A DNA stretch of 32,182 bases from SAR202 cluster bacterium Casp-Chloro-G2 (GCA_002816575.1 MUCI01000007.1:1-32182); one strand, 5' to 3'; shown: positions 8,973 through 18,377, counted from the first letter of the stretch. A program made the numbers and translations. The notes: generated by a model from the sequence alone, not told the origin.

Positions 8973-11900
8973 GTGACTAACGATCCAATCTCCGAGATAG
9001 AAAGCGAACTGGCTAAACTGCCGCCGGCAGTACTGGAAGCCTATCGCGCGGCGAACGAAACGGTGAAAGAGTCCTTTGGCGAAGAGGAGATTAACCTCTG
9101 GGCCAAAGAGGGCCTAACCATCGGCACCCAGACGGTGCGGTCATGGGAATCGGCCATCGAGTACTACCAGGTCAGCCCCGAAGTCAGCAAGTTCCTGTCC
9201 TTCCCGTCATTCATGCAGTGGGCCCGCTGCGGCACCTACCTGGCCCAAGATTCGCCCACCCTGGCGGTGGCCTTCTTCAAATCCAGCGTCTCCATCGTCC
9301 CCAACCTACGGCCCCAATACATCCCGCGCTGGGCGGGCCTGGGCCGCAGTCTCTACAAGGGCACCTGGAAATCCAGCACCCTGGCCGCTAAATTCTTCGA
9401 GGTCAGCCCGGACCTGGTCCGGAATCTGCCCTTCTGGGACGTGGAGGTCTTTGCGTCACTGATCGAGGCTTTGTCCTTCAAGTCCTACGACGTTGCGGGC
9501 GAGTGCCTGGTCTTGGGCCGCGATGTTTTGCCCGCAATGGGCCGGGAACGCGAGCCGTTCTTGGCCATGTCGCGCGCGCTGATCGACACCAGTTGGCGGG
9601 AGGTCAAGACCTGCCTGGAGCTGGTCCCGCGGGCGCTGCAACAGGTGGATGAAAGCCAGACTGGCCGGTTCCTCAAGCTGGGGGAAAGATTGGCCAAGGT
9701 AGGTCTCCGGGATACGTCCCGGTTCCTGGCCGACGGCACTCAGGCGCTGAGCAAGGTGCCGCAAGGCTCCCAGGGTTACATCTTGGACCTGTGCGATGGG
9801 CTGGTGGTGATCACTCCCGACGCCGTGCCGCCCTTCCTGCGCAGTCTGGACGACGTGCTCAACCGCATCACCGTCAGCCAACTGGACACCTGGTTCCAAC
9901 ACGGGGTCAAGCTGCTCCAAGAAAACCCGGAAAGCGGTATCGCCTTCTTCAAGATTGAGTCCAACACTTCAGAAGCCATGTTGGAAACTCTGTCTTCCAG
10001 TCTGGAACTGGACCGGGTGAAAGGCATCCTGCGTTTGTACTGCCGGGCGCTTTCCGGAACCCCGCTGGAGATATACAACACCCAAGAACTGGTGCAACGT
10101 AACATCGGCTGGGTTGACGAAGACCTGGCATCCACCGACGGCTCCAAGGTGTTCTTGCCGTCGGTGGTGGACCACTACCCCAACAAGCAGGACAACTTCG
10201 CTTGGTTCAAGGTTGTGTCCACCCATCAGGTGGCCCACCTGGAATTCGGCAGCTTCGAGTACCAATTCGAGAATGTAGCCGCTCAGTTCGAAGACCGCCG
10301 CCACGCCATGGAAGAGGCGGCCAACGAACGCAAAGGTCTGGAGCGGGCGGCCACCCGCGAGTCGTACGAGATGGCCGCCAAATTACTGGCTTCGGGAGCG
10401 GAAGGCGACGTCGATATGTCGGCCGACTACGTTGACCCCAACGACATGGGCAGCAACAGAACGTTCACCGATATCGGCCGCTTCCTGGACATATTCGAGA
10501 ATAGCCGTTTGGCCTTCGACATATTTACCGTCCTTGAAGACTGCCGCCTGGACTACCGCATCAAGGTTGAATACCCAGGCATACGCGCCTCGTCCTCCCG
10601 CGTGCAAACCGAGACCCTGGTCAACCGGCCGAGGATCGAGGACATGCCGTTGCAGCAGGGCTTGGTTGAACTTCTGATTCACATGAGCTTGGACCAATTC
10701 CAGAACCTGCCAGTGGCTAAAGAGTACGAGGAAGCCGCCGAGATGCTGTCCAGCATCCTCCACGAGCTTCGCAACGCCGAGGCCAACGTGGAAGACACGT
10801 CGGAGGCGACCCTCCGAGCCTACGAGGTCATCTCCCGGGTGCCCAACCAGCAGGAGGAGGAAGACCAGTTCGAGGAGCAGGACCTGGAGGAGCCGGGTGA
10901 TTTCTCCGAAGAGGACTACGAGTCCTTGATTGACCAATTGCAGGCCGGGATGGACGCCTCAGCCGAAGCCGGTGACGGCGAATCATATGAGTCGCCCGAC
11001 CCGGTGGACTACCGGGGCGATTTCAAGCCTGAGATGGTCCAATTGATGACCAAGCTGCAGGCGGACAACGGCGAGGAAGGCGACGCCCAACCCATGACTC
11101 AGGAGATGCTGGAGCAATTGCTTCAGGAGAGTCCGGAGTTGGAGTTGGACGCCGAGCAGGGCGACATTGACGAGAACATGAGCGCCTTCGCCCAGAACAT
11201 CATGAAGGAAGCCGGCACTCCCCCGCCCAATTCCGAGCCGGGAGAGGGCTACGGACCGCTGCTGCACGATGATGACAGCGGAGGCGAACTGGAGGCCCGT
11301 GAGCCGGCAACCTACGTGTACGATGAATGGGATTTCAGGGCCAACGACTACAAACCCCGCTGGTGCATCGTAAAAGAGAAAACGGTGGAAGAGGGCGACG
11401 TCAGCTTCTACCAGGAATCGCTGAAGACCTATTCGGCGCTGTCCAATCACATCCGCCGCCAGTTCGAGCTGATCATGCCTGAGAGCATGCGCAAGACCTA
11501 CCGGCTGGTGGACGGCGAAGATATCGACCTGAACGCGGCCCTGGAAGCCTGGATGGACCTTAAGATGGGCGTTCCGCCCGACGAAAAGATCTACTGGCAC
11601 CGGAACCGGAACCACCGCGAGGTGGCCGTGGTCTTCCTGCTGGACATGAGCGCTTCGACCGCCGAGGCTATCGATGAAGGACGCCAGACGGTGGACGACC
11701 GGGACGCGCCCGATGACCCGGTGGAATACATGGTCTGGCTGCGCCGCCGCCGGGAAGGCTTGGTCCGCCGGAACTACAAGCGGATCATCGACCTGGAGAA
11801 GGAGGGCACGACCCTCTTGATCAACGCCCTTGAGTCGATCGGCGACACCTATGGGATCTACGGATTCTCCGGCTACGGACGGGAAAACGTGGAGTTCTAC

Positions 11901-12314
11901 GTCATCAAGGACATCAACGAGGCGTTCAGCGACAAGGTCAAGCGGCGCATCGACAAGGTCACGCCGCTGCATGCCACCCGCATGGGCGCTGCCATCCGCC
12001 ACTGCACCACCAAGCTGGAGAACCAGGACGCCAGGACCAAGATCATGTTCCTGATCAGTGACGGCCGGCCTCAGGACCGGGGTTACAGCCGTGAGGGCGT
12101 GGAGAAAGAGTACGCTGTTCACGACACTCACATGGCCTTGGTTGAGGCCAAACGCAAGGACATCATCCCGTTCTGTCTCACCGTGGACAAGCAGGGGCAC
12201 GACTACCTGAAGAGCATGTGCGGGGACATGGGCTACGAGGTTCTGGCCGACATCTGGTCGCTGCCGGAGCGGCTGCCCATGTTGTACCGGCAATTGACGG
12301 CGATCCGCCAGTAA
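8973..12314 (+). CDS. CbbO/NorD-type VWA-domain protein with long helical N-terminus
   Basis: Predicted partner of the CbbQ/NorQ ATPase; in known systems the VWA subunit links the ATPase ring to its client. The 1113-residue protein begins at a GTG with GAGGG 8 nt upstream. Residues about 20-390 look like repeated helix pairs (A-x-F-F-x-x-S/V-S-x-x-V/L motifs recur about every 33-40 residues). The middle carries the CbbO/NorD hallmark LEDCRLDYRIKVEYPGIR. A strongly acidic linker runs from about 628 to 735. The C-terminal VWA domain has an intact MIDAS: D891-x-S893-x-S895, T1002 and D1030 in ISDGRPQD. It is last in the coaE operon. Its N-terminal array makes it much longer than the usual CbbO or NorD. 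Family is confident; client unknown. Confidence 0.88.
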   Translation: MTNDPISEIESELAKLPPAVLEAYRAANETVKESFGEEEINLWAKEGLTIGTQTVRSWESAIEYYQVSPEVSKFLSFPSFMQWARCGTYLAQDSPTLAVAFFKSSVSIVPNLRPQYIPRWAGLGRSLYKGTWKSSTLAAKFFEVSPDLVRNLPFWDVEVFASLIEALSFKSYDVAGECLVLGRDVLPAMGREREPFLAMSRALIDTSWREVKTCLELVPRALQQVDESQTGRFLKLGERLAKVGLRDTSRFLADGTQALSKVPQGSQGYILDLCDGLVVITPDAVPPFLRSLDDVLNRITVSQLDTWFQHGVKLLQENPESGIAFFKIESNTSEAMLETLSSSLELDRVKGILRLYCRALSGTPLEIYNTQELVQRNIGWVDEDLASTDGSKVFLPSVVDHYPNKQDNFAWFKVVSTHQVAHLEFGSFEYQFENVAAQFEDRRHAMEEAANERKGLERAATRESYEMAAKLLASGAEGDVDMSADYVDPNDMGSNRTFTDIGRFLDIFENSRLAFDIFTVLEDCRLDYRIKVEYPGIRASSSRVQTETLVNRPRIEDMPLQQGLVELLIHMSLDQFQNLPVAKEYEEAAEMLSSILHELRNAEANVEDTSEATLRAYEVISRVPNQQEEEDQFEEQDLEEPGDFSEEDYESLIDQLQAGMDASAEAGDGESYESPDPVDYRGDFKPEMVQLMTKLQADNGEEGDAQPMTQEMLEQLLQESPELELDAEQGDIDENMSAFAQNIMKEAGTPPPNSEPGEGYGPLLHDDDSGGELEAREPATYVYDEWDFRANDYKPRWCIVKEKTVEEGDVSFYQESLKTYSALSNHIRRQFELIMPESMRKTYRLVDGEDIDLNAALEAWMDLKMGVPPDEKIYWHRNRNHREVAVVFLLDMSASTAEAIDEGRQTVDDRDAPDDPVEYMVWLRRRREGLVRRNYKRIIDLEKEGTTLLINALESIGDTYGIYGFSGYGRENVEFYVIKDINEAFSDKVKRRIDKVTPLHATRMGAAIRHCTTKLENQDARTKIMFLISDGRPQDRGYSREGVEKEYAVHDTHMALVEAKRKDIIPFCLTVDKQGHDYLKSMCGDMGYEVLADIWSLPERLPMLYRQLTAIRQ

Positions 12315-12388
12315 CAGGCGCCTGAGAGCATCCAGCCATCAGCCATTAGCGGGCGGCGGCTGGGATTTACAATCTAGGATCTACAAAA

Positions 12389-12420
12389 AAAGAGGGCCTC
12401 TAACCGCAGAGGCCCTCTTT
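12389..12420. terminator. Bidirectional intrinsic terminator
   Basis: A perfect 12-bp stem (AAAGAGGGCCTC paired with GAGGCCCTCTTT) closes an 8-nt loop, TAACCGCA. Read on the minus strand it is followed by seven T residues, so it is a strong terminator for the operon ending with cinA. Read on the plus strand the T run is short, but the hairpin may also end the coaE-VWA transcript. It lies between the two convergent operons. Confidence 0.9.
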
Positions 12421-12456
12421 CTGATTCCGTGGCCGTGGGCGGTTAACTGATCTCTT

Positions 12457-13689
12457 CTAACTGATCTCTTCTATCAGGCGGCGTAGCTCGATCAGAGCTT
12501 GGTTGGGTACGCGGCGTTTGATGGTGACTTGCCGGGGTGGCAGGCGCATCTCCATCTCGCGGGACCGCTTTCCGTTGGTTACCGAGATATAGGCCAGGCC
12601 CAGGGGCTTCCCTTCCAACTCGCCGGGTCCGGTAACTCCGCTTAGCCCCACGCCCAGGTCTGCGTTCAGATTGCGGCGGACCGCCTCAGCCATGGCGTTG
12701 GCCGTCTGTTGGCTGACGACCCCATGGTTGTCCAAAACCGCGGCGGGTACGCCGATGGCCCGCAAGGCCGCGCCGTCGTAGGCCACCAGCCCGCCCTTGA
12801 AGTAGCTGATGCTCTCTGGCACGTTGGTGATGCTATTGGTTAGCGCGCCGCCGGTGCACGTCTCCATCACAGCGAGACTCAAGCCCTTCGCCAGGAGCGA
12901 CTTGCCCGCCGCCTGTTCCGGCGTCTCGTCGTCGTAGCCCCAAACGTATTCGCCCAACCGGTCGTGGATGGCCAGTTCAACCGGGGCAATCATGGCCCGG
13001 GCCGACTCGCTGCTCTTGGCCCGCGCAATCACTCTCAGATGGATGCCGTCGGCCTTGGAGTAGATACCCAGGTAGGGATTCTCCACACCGAAGAACTCGG
13101 AGATGACCTCATCCACGGCGCCTTCCGACATGCCCATGGTCTTGATGTTGCGGGTGATGGTAACTTCATCTTCGATCAATTCGGCCAACTGCGGTTCGAT
13201 CTGCTCTTGCCACATGGAATGGTTCTCAGAGGGGGGGCCGGGCATGCAGATGATGATCTTGCCGTCGCGCTCGGCCCACCAGCCGGGGGCGGTGCCGTTG
13301 CGGTTGGGCACGAAGCGGGCGGAGGGGATCAGGTTGGCCTGCTTGATGTTGTGCTGGGGCATGGGCGTGCCGCGGGCGGCGAAATAACGCTCCAGGTCCT
13401 CGACCACTTCCGGCTGCACCGTCGGCGTCTCACCGAAGGCGGCGGCGATGGCCTCTCTGGTAAGGTCGTCTTGAGTTGGACCCAGGCCGCCGGTGGTGAA
13501 GATGATATCGGAGCGCTTCATCCCACTTTTGAAAGCTTCGGTCAGCATGGGCAGGTCGTCGCCGACGATGGAAACCCACTGGAGTTGGATGCCCAAAGCT
13601 GGCAGGCGGCTGGCGATCCATGCCGAGTTGGTGTCAGTCAACTCACCCATCAACAGTTCGGTGCCGATGCCAATGATCTCTGCTTTCAA
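12457..13689 (-). CDS. cinA: CinA: MocF-type domain plus nicotinamide-nucleotide amidase-like domain
   Basis: Full-length two-domain CinA, 410 residues. The N-terminal MoaB/MocF-like part (about 1-165) has GIGTELLMGELTDTNSAWIA and TTGGLGPTQDDLTREA, associated in the family with ADP-ribose pyrophosphatase activity. The C-terminal part (about 255-405) resembles the NMN deamidase PncC. Two features look abnormal: the usual ESCTGG is ETCTGG, so the nucleophile position is T277, and the lysine expected a few residues after the conserved tyrosine (Y304) is missing. Translation starts at TTG with GAGG 5 nt upstream. It is the last gene of the ABC operon, 52 nt after the DUF4340 gene. A 14-nt tandem duplication covers its last codons and stop. 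Confidence 0.92.
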   Translation of the reverse strand: MKAEIIGIGTELLMGELTDTNSAWIASRLPALGIQLQWVSIVGDDLPMLTEAFKSGMKRSDIIFTTGGLGPTQDDLTREAIAAAFGETPTVQPEVVEDLERYFAARGTPMPQHNIKQANLIPSARFVPNRNGTAPGWWAERDGKIIICMPGPPSENHSMWQEQIEPQLAELIEDEVTITRNIKTMGMSEGAVDEVISEFFGVENPYLGIYSKADGIHLRVIARAKSSESARAMIAPVELAIHDRLGEYVWGYDDETPEQAAGKSLLAKGLSLAVMETCTGGALTNSITNVPESISYFKGGLVAYDGAALRAIGVPAAVLDNHGVVSQQTANAMAEAVRRNLNADLGVGLSGVTGPGELEGKPLGLAYISVTNGKRSREMEMRLPPRQVTIKRRVPNQALIELRRLIEEIS

Positions 13690-13741
13690 ATCTCCCTCTG
13701 GTTGACGGGCTTGCCTGCCAGATAATCGCGCTGGACCAAGT

Positions 13742-14725
13742 CTACGGCGTTGCCAGCACCGGGTCGGTGGCCAAAGCGATAATCGGGTCGAGGCGGGAAT
13801 TCAGCACCGCGTACAGGTTGGTGTCTTCGCTCAAAAGGCTGCCCAGATTCACCGACACATAGCGGGATCTGCCGTCGGGGGTCAAGTCGCCGATGTACCA
13901 TTCGATGGCCCGTTCTCCGCCCTGCCGGACGATCACCACGGCTGTGTTGGGCGGGTCCAGACCGTAGAGCTTGGGGTCGTCGATATCGCTGGCCAGTATC
14001 TGGTCCAGTCTGGGATTGCTCATCATCTGCAAAGATTCGGCCCAGGCGATCTGGTCCAATAGCTTGGGCTCTTCGCCTTCCTCACCTTCCAGGAACCACC
14101 TTCCGGTGCCGTCTTCCATGGCATACCTGGTGATATCGTCGCCCCGGAAGAACTGCACAACCAACGCTGAGCGCGGGTCGATCTGGTAGAGACGCCCCAC
14201 CGGCGGGTCGTTGGCCAGGCGGTTCACCACTGAGGCCCACTCTATGGGCACGGTGAACAAGGTGTCGTCGCCCACCAGGCGGGCGTATTGGTTCTGGTTA
14301 TCGGGTGTGGGTATACCCAGGTGGAACGCCACCTCGTTGCCATACCGGTCGAGTACTTTGACCGCGGTCTCCGGCGGCTCCAGTCCGAAGCTGGCGGGGT
14401 CTTCGATGCCGTCCGACAGGGGACGGGTCACCTTGGGACCGCTGAGCAGCAGCGGGGTGCCGCCCCATCGCTCCTGGAAAACCGGAATATCCGGGTCGCC
14501 CGAACTGCCTTTGATGTACCAGATCCGGCTGGCCGGGCTGCGGTAGTAGCTGATCTCCTCGCCCTGGTACACGATCTCCAGTCCTACGATGTCGCCCTCG
14601 TTTATCCGGTACAGCCACGGGCTGGTTTCGGCTCGTTCATTGGAGTCGGTGAACCGGAGGACCAGGAAGGTCCCACCGAAGATGATGAGCACAACCACCA
14701 GTAGGATGGACAGTCGAATGTTCAT
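13742..14725 (-). CDS. DUF4340-domain membrane-anchored protein
   Basis: A 327-residue protein with one N-terminal membrane segment (about residues 7-25) and a long extracytoplasmic part. The body has DUF4340 traits: an ILEIVY-like strand followed by ISYYRSPASRIWYIKG, then FGLEPPETAVKVLDRYGNEVAFHLG, and the same phrase again as YGLDPPNTAVVIVRQGG with IEWYIGDLT, suggesting two similar halves. DUF4340 proteins typically accompany GldA/GldF/GldG-type ABC systems, and it is directly downstream of such a set here (121-nt gap with a small hairpin at 14776-14790). No catalytic motif is seen; a scaffold or substrate-handling role for the transporter is inference. Confidence 0.85.
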   Translation of the reverse strand: MNIRLSILLVVVLIIFGGTFLVLRFTDSNERAETSPWLYRINEGDIVGLEIVYQGEEISYYRSPASRIWYIKGSSGDPDIPVFQERWGGTPLLLSGPKVTRPLSDGIEDPASFGLEPPETAVKVLDRYGNEVAFHLGIPTPDNQNQYARLVGDDTLFTVPIEWASVVNRLANDPPVGRLYQIDPRSALVVQFFRGDDITRYAMEDGTGRWFLEGEEGEEPKLLDQIAWAESLQMMSNPRLDQILASDIDDPKLYGLDPPNTAVVIVRQGGERAIEWYIGDLTPDGRSRYVSVNLGSLLSEDTNLYAVLNSRLDPIIALATDPVLATP

Positions 14726-14846
14726 GAGTTAGACCTGTGGAAAGAGTTGGCTGGCCGGCCCGTTGGACCTACCGCCCGGCGGGACGCCGGATACATGATG
14801 TGCCGCGCCGCCCGCTTGATTCTACGACCGGATCCCATCACCGGGT

Positions 14847-16697
14847 TTATCGCCGCACCCACCAGACCAGAGAAGCCATCAGGGCCATCAGTCCCGGCAG
14901 GAATAACCAGGACGAGAACCGGACGAAGTCATATTCGTTGGCGTCCAGATTGAACTCGCGGAAGGCGAAGACCTTGGGGCGTATGGATACCAGGGAGAAG
15001 TCGCCGACCAGGAAGTTGGCCGAGTTCAAGAACAGGTCAGCCCCGCCACCGTGGTTATAGGAACTATTTGACAGAAAGTCGGAGTCGCCGAAGATGATGA
15101 TGTCGGAGATCTCAGATGGGTCCGGGTCGGAAGTGGGCGGCCGGGACCCCACTTGGCCGACGGAACGGACCAAGACCGCGGGCACGAATGGGCCGATGGT
15201 ATCCGCGTCGGCGCCGCTGGTGATGGGCTCGGTGCGGTCTGGCTCGGCGATCAGATAGCTTTCGGTGGATGTGGCCGCTAGGGGCAGGCCGGTGCGGAGG
15301 TCGTCTTGGACCAGCGAGATGGCGGTGGCGCCCGGCATGAACACGCTCTGGAGGCGCTCGCCCTTGGGCAAAGTGATCTCCAACGGGGCCTCGGGGTTGA
15401 ACTTCTGCAGGCTCAGGGTCTGCGGCAGTCCCGGAACGGAGCTTCCCACATCGCGGATATACCCGGTGGCCACCAACACGCCCCAATCGGAGAAGAAGTC
15501 GCGGAACGAGGCCGGTGAGTTCGGTTCGGCCAGAAAAATCATCCGGCCGTTCTCCCTGCGGAGAGATTCGTCGGCGTTTACGCCTTCCAGGTAGCGGTCC
15601 AAGGCGGCTTCATGGGCTTGCGGCAGGCTGGAGGTGGGGCCGGCGATCACCACCAGAGCGGCGTCGTCTGGGACCTCAACTTCCGTATCTGTATTGCTCC
15701 AGGCCAGAGTCTGCACCTGGTAGTTGTCTCCCTCCAGGCCGGCACGCACTGCGGCGTACCCGTCGGAAGAGGTGCTGTTGATGTTGCGCTCGCCGTGCCC
15801 GGATAGGAAGTAGACCTTCTTCTTCTCGCTGCCGGTTGCCACCAGAGTGCTGGTGACCAGATCTTGTTCCAGCTTGGTGTAGTCGGCGTCAGTGGGCCGA
15901 AGCACGTCAAACACCCCGCTGTCCATGCCCTCAACCACCACGATCTCGGTGACGAAGCCGGTGGGCCGGGCGCCGAAGTAGGCGCTTACCACCTCTGGCT
16001 TTAGGTCGGGGTCAACCACGCGGAATGAGAACTTGCTGGACCGGGAGTCGAACTCTTTCAGGGTGTTTAGGACCTTATTGCGCCGCTCCGCCACTTTCTC
16101 ATCATCGGTATCATTCTCGTCCTTGTAGAACGCCGTGGCGCGCACGTTTTCGTCCAGCTTGCTCAGCACGTCTTTGGTGCGGTTGGCCAGGCTGAACTGG
16201 TTGGTGGCCGTCAGGTCCATGCGGGTGGAATTCTCGAATGACAGCACGTTGGCCACGACGATTATGCCGATGAACGCGCTCACCAGCACGAGGGTGTTGA
16301 TCCCATACCGGCCGGTGCGGCTGAGGAAGGCGGCGATGACGTTGCTGAATGCCACCGCGCCCACAGCGCCGAGCAGCGTGCCGCCTATTACGATGTCGAT
16401 ATAGCCGTACAGGCGCATGGAACTGATGAAAGCCACGACGACGATGCCCGTTACCAGCCCGATGATGCCGGCCAAGACCAACGGCGCGCCGTAAGAGCCG
16501 ATCCAGTCCATTGCCGGCTCGAAGAATGTGATCAGCGGTTGAGAGAGTTCCTCGTCCGGCCGGGTGTTTACCTCAGGCTGTGCCTCGGCCGGTGTTTCCC
16601 GCTCCGACCGTCTGCGCCTGCGCCAGTCCCTGGGCCGCTGGCTCCCGGCGTCTTGCCCTGGCTCCTGCTCCGGATCTTGGTTCGATGAGCTGGTCAT
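14847..16697 (-). CDS. GldG-like ABC transporter auxiliary protein
   Basis: A 616-residue membrane protein. The N-terminus to about residue 65 is polar and low-complexity (Gln/Glu/Arg-rich). Three hydrophobic segments follow (about 71-93, 99-123, 131-153), then a large extracytoplasmic domain and a final membrane helix (about 595-612). After the third segment comes RMDLTATNQFSLANRT, which matches the start of the GldG/ABC-auxiliary domain, and FLSGHGERNI in the middle is another family landmark. It begins 1 nt after the permease stop, so the two are tightly coupled. In Bacteroidota, GldF-GldG-GldA support gliding; homologues in non-gliding bacteria have no settled role, so I infer only an ABC-2-type complex. 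Confidence 0.85.
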   Translation of the reverse strand: MTSSSNQDPEQEPGQDAGSQRPRDWRRRRRSERETPAEAQPEVNTRPDEELSQPLITFFEPAMDWIGSYGAPLVLAGIIGLVTGIVVVAFISSMRLYGYIDIVIGGTLLGAVGAVAFSNVIAAFLSRTGRYGINTLVLVSAFIGIIVVANVLSFENSTRMDLTATNQFSLANRTKDVLSKLDENVRATAFYKDENDTDDEKVAERRNKVLNTLKEFDSRSSKFSFRVVDPDLKPEVVSAYFGARPTGFVTEIVVVEGMDSGVFDVLRPTDADYTKLEQDLVTSTLVATGSEKKKVYFLSGHGERNINSTSSDGYAAVRAGLEGDNYQVQTLAWSNTDTEVEVPDDAALVVIAGPTSSLPQAHEAALDRYLEGVNADESLRRENGRMIFLAEPNSPASFRDFFSDWGVLVATGYIRDVGSSVPGLPQTLSLQKFNPEAPLEITLPKGERLQSVFMPGATAISLVQDDLRTGLPLAATSTESYLIAEPDRTEPITSGADADTIGPFVPAVLVRSVGQVGSRPPTSDPDPSEISDIIIFGDSDFLSNSSYNHGGGADLFLNSANFLVGDFSLVSIRPKVFAFREFNLDANEYDFVRFSSWLFLPGLMALMASLVWWVRR

Positions 16698-16698
16698 T

Positions 16699-17412
16699 CT
16701 AGCGCCACCTTCTCGATTCCAGCATGCGGATGGACAGGAACAGGAAGACGGCTATCACGCTGAGGAAGTAGACGATGTTCGATGTGTCGATGACGCCCCG
16801 GGAGAAGTCTTGGAAGTGACCTCGCAGCCCCATCTCACCGATGATCTCTCCGGCGAGTCCGCTAACGGAACCGAAGGCCCGGTCGGCAAAGAACAGGGCG
16901 AGCAGGATGCCCATGGCGACCACCGCCGAAACGATCTGGTTGTTGGTCATGGTGGAAGTGAGCAGTCCGACCGCTAGGGCTGCCGCCCCGTACAGGACCA
17001 GGCCCAGATACCCGGCGTAGATGGGTCCGGGGTCGGGGCTGGCGTAGACAAAGAGCAGGATGGCATAGAAGAAAGACAGGGCAACCAACACCAGGAAGAA
17101 CACTAGGCTGGCCACGTACTTGCCCGCGATAATCTCCCAGTCGCGCACGGGGGAGGTCAGCAGCAGCTCGATGGTGCCCAGCTTGCTCTCCTCAGCCAGC
17201 AAACGCATGGTCAGAGCCGGGGCCAGCAGTATGAATACGATGATCGCGCCGTCGAAGAATGGCGTTAACGTGGCTTCAGGAAAGGGGTCGCCCAGGTCTT
17301 GGGTGAAGAAGAACCCGGTCAGCGCCAGAAATATCAGGCCCACGATGTAGGCGGTTGGGCTGCTGAAATATAGCTGAATCTCTTTCCAGGCTACCGCCTG
17401 GGCTGTCCGCAT
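16699..17412 (-). CDS. ABC-2 type permease (GldF-like)
   Basis: A 237-residue integral membrane protein with about six hydrophobic segments. It opens with AQAVAWKEIQLYFSSPTAYI, typical of GldF-like permeases, in which the first cytoplasmic helix precedes membrane span 1. LLAEESKLGTIELLLTSPV is the conserved coupling segment after the second span. The start is 2 nt beyond the ATPase stop and it is followed 1 nt later by the GldG-like gene, so the three make one complex. The substrate is unknown. Confidence 0.9.
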   Translation of the reverse strand: MRTAQAVAWKEIQLYFSSPTAYIVGLIFLALTGFFFTQDLGDPFPEATLTPFFDGAIIVFILLAPALTMRLLAEESKLGTIELLLTSPVRDWEIIAGKYVASLVFFLVLVALSFFYAILLFVYASPDPGPIYAGYLGLVLYGAAALAVGLLTSTMTNNQIVSAVVAMGILLALFFADRAFGSVSGLAGEIIGEMGLRGHFQDFSRGVIDTSNIVYFLSVIAVFLFLSIRMLESRRWR

Positions 17413-17414
17413 CC

Positions 17415-18377
17415 TTACAACTCCTCGTGGGTGGTCAAGCGCAGGAAAATCTCTTCAAGGCTCATGCCGACCAATTGCAGGCCGCGCAGGCTCCAGCCAT
17501 TGTTGACGACAACCTGGGAGATGTCGTCCCGCAGGTCTTTGCCCGGCTGGGCTTGTACCATGTATGTGTGGCGGCCATTGTTGTTCACGTGGGTCACGTC
17601 GCTCACGCCGTCGATGCCCTTTAGCATCGGAAGGACCTCCGCAGCCGGCCCGCCGATCTCCACCTCAAGCCGCTCGACCCCCTGCAGTCCCTCGGCCAGG
17701 TTCTTGGGTGTGTCTTCGGCCACGATGCGGCCTTCGTCGATGATTAAGACCCGGTCGCAGATCATGCTGACTTCGGGGAGGATGTGGCTGCTCAACACCA
17801 CGGTCTGGTCCCGGCCCAACTCCTGAATCAACTTGCGGGTTTCCACCACTTGGATCGGGTCGATGCCGATGGTGGGCTCGTCAAGCACCAGGACCTGCGG
17901 CTCGTGAAGTATGGCCTGGGCGATTCCGACGCGCTGTCTAAATCCCTTGGAGAGTTTTCCTATCTGGGTCTTGCGGTAGTCGCCCAAGCGGCACACGTCT
18001 ATGACCTGTCCCAAACGGGTCTTGATCGCATCAGGCGACATGCCCCTGAGGGTGCCCATATACTTTAGGTAGCTGTTCACCGACATATCGGTGTACAGTG
18101 GGACGGTCTCCGGCAGGTAGCCGACCCGGCGGCGGGCCTCCAACGATTGCTCCACCACATCGTATCCATCCAGGGTCACGGTACCGTGGGTCGGCGGCAC
18201 GAAGCCCGTGATGATGCGCATGGTGGTGGTCTTTCCGGCGCCGTTGGGTCCCAGAAAGCCCAGAATCTCGCCCTTTCTTACGCCGAAATTGACGTCTTGA
18301 ATCGCAGGATAAGGACCATAATAGTGCGTCAGATTTTCGGCGTGTATCATGTTCGGCTGCAAATCATTTACCGTCAA
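17415..18377 (-). CDS. ABC transporter ATPase (GldA-like)
   Basis: Cytoplasmic ATPase that energises the ABC-2 permease encoded next. The 320-residue protein has Walker A GPNGAGKT (43-50), signature LSKGFRQRVG in place of LSGGQ, Walker B VLVLDEPTIGIDP, and the H-loop in SSHILPE. This pattern is usual for GldA, NatA and drug-exporter ATPases. An extra 85-residue C-terminal domain, also common in this group, ends in LEEIFLRLT. The frame opens at a TTG at 18377; an ATG nine codons later (MIHAENL) is also possible, and neither has a strong ribosome-binding site. It is the first gene of the minus-strand operon and is divergent from speH. Confidence 0.92.
   Translation of the reverse strand: MTVNDLQPNMIHAENLTHYYGPYPAIQDVNFGVRKGEILGFLGPNGAGKTTTMRIITGFVPPTHGTVTLDGYDVVEQSLEARRRVGYLPETVPLYTDMSVNSYLKYMGTLRGMSPDAIKTRLGQVIDVCRLGDYRKTQIGKLSKGFRQRVGIAQAILHEPQVLVLDEPTIGIDPIQVVETRKLIQELGRDQTVVLSSHILPEVSMICDRVLIIDEGRIVAEDTPKNLAEGLQGVERLEVEIGGPAAEVLPMLKGIDGVSDVTHVNNNGRHTYMVQAQPGKDLRDDISQVVVNNGWSLRGLQLVGMSLEEIFLRLTTHEEL

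Noticed and set aside
10983-12293. Long minus-strand open frame (436 codons) antisense to the VWA gene
   Set aside because: The translation has no recognisable family, and it mirrors a gene with intact MIDAS motifs on the other strand. GC-rich codon bias explains the open antisense frame.
12435-12480. Tandem duplication at the cinA stop as a mobile-element footprint
   Set aside because: A 14-nt duplication (AACTGATCTCTTCT twice) is visible, but there is no element between or beside the copies; simple slippage is enough.
12457-18377. Gliding motility locus
   Set aside because: GldA/F/G-like genes are present, but none of the Bacteroidota-specific gliding or type 9 secretion genes are; such ABC sets are common in non-gliding bacteria.
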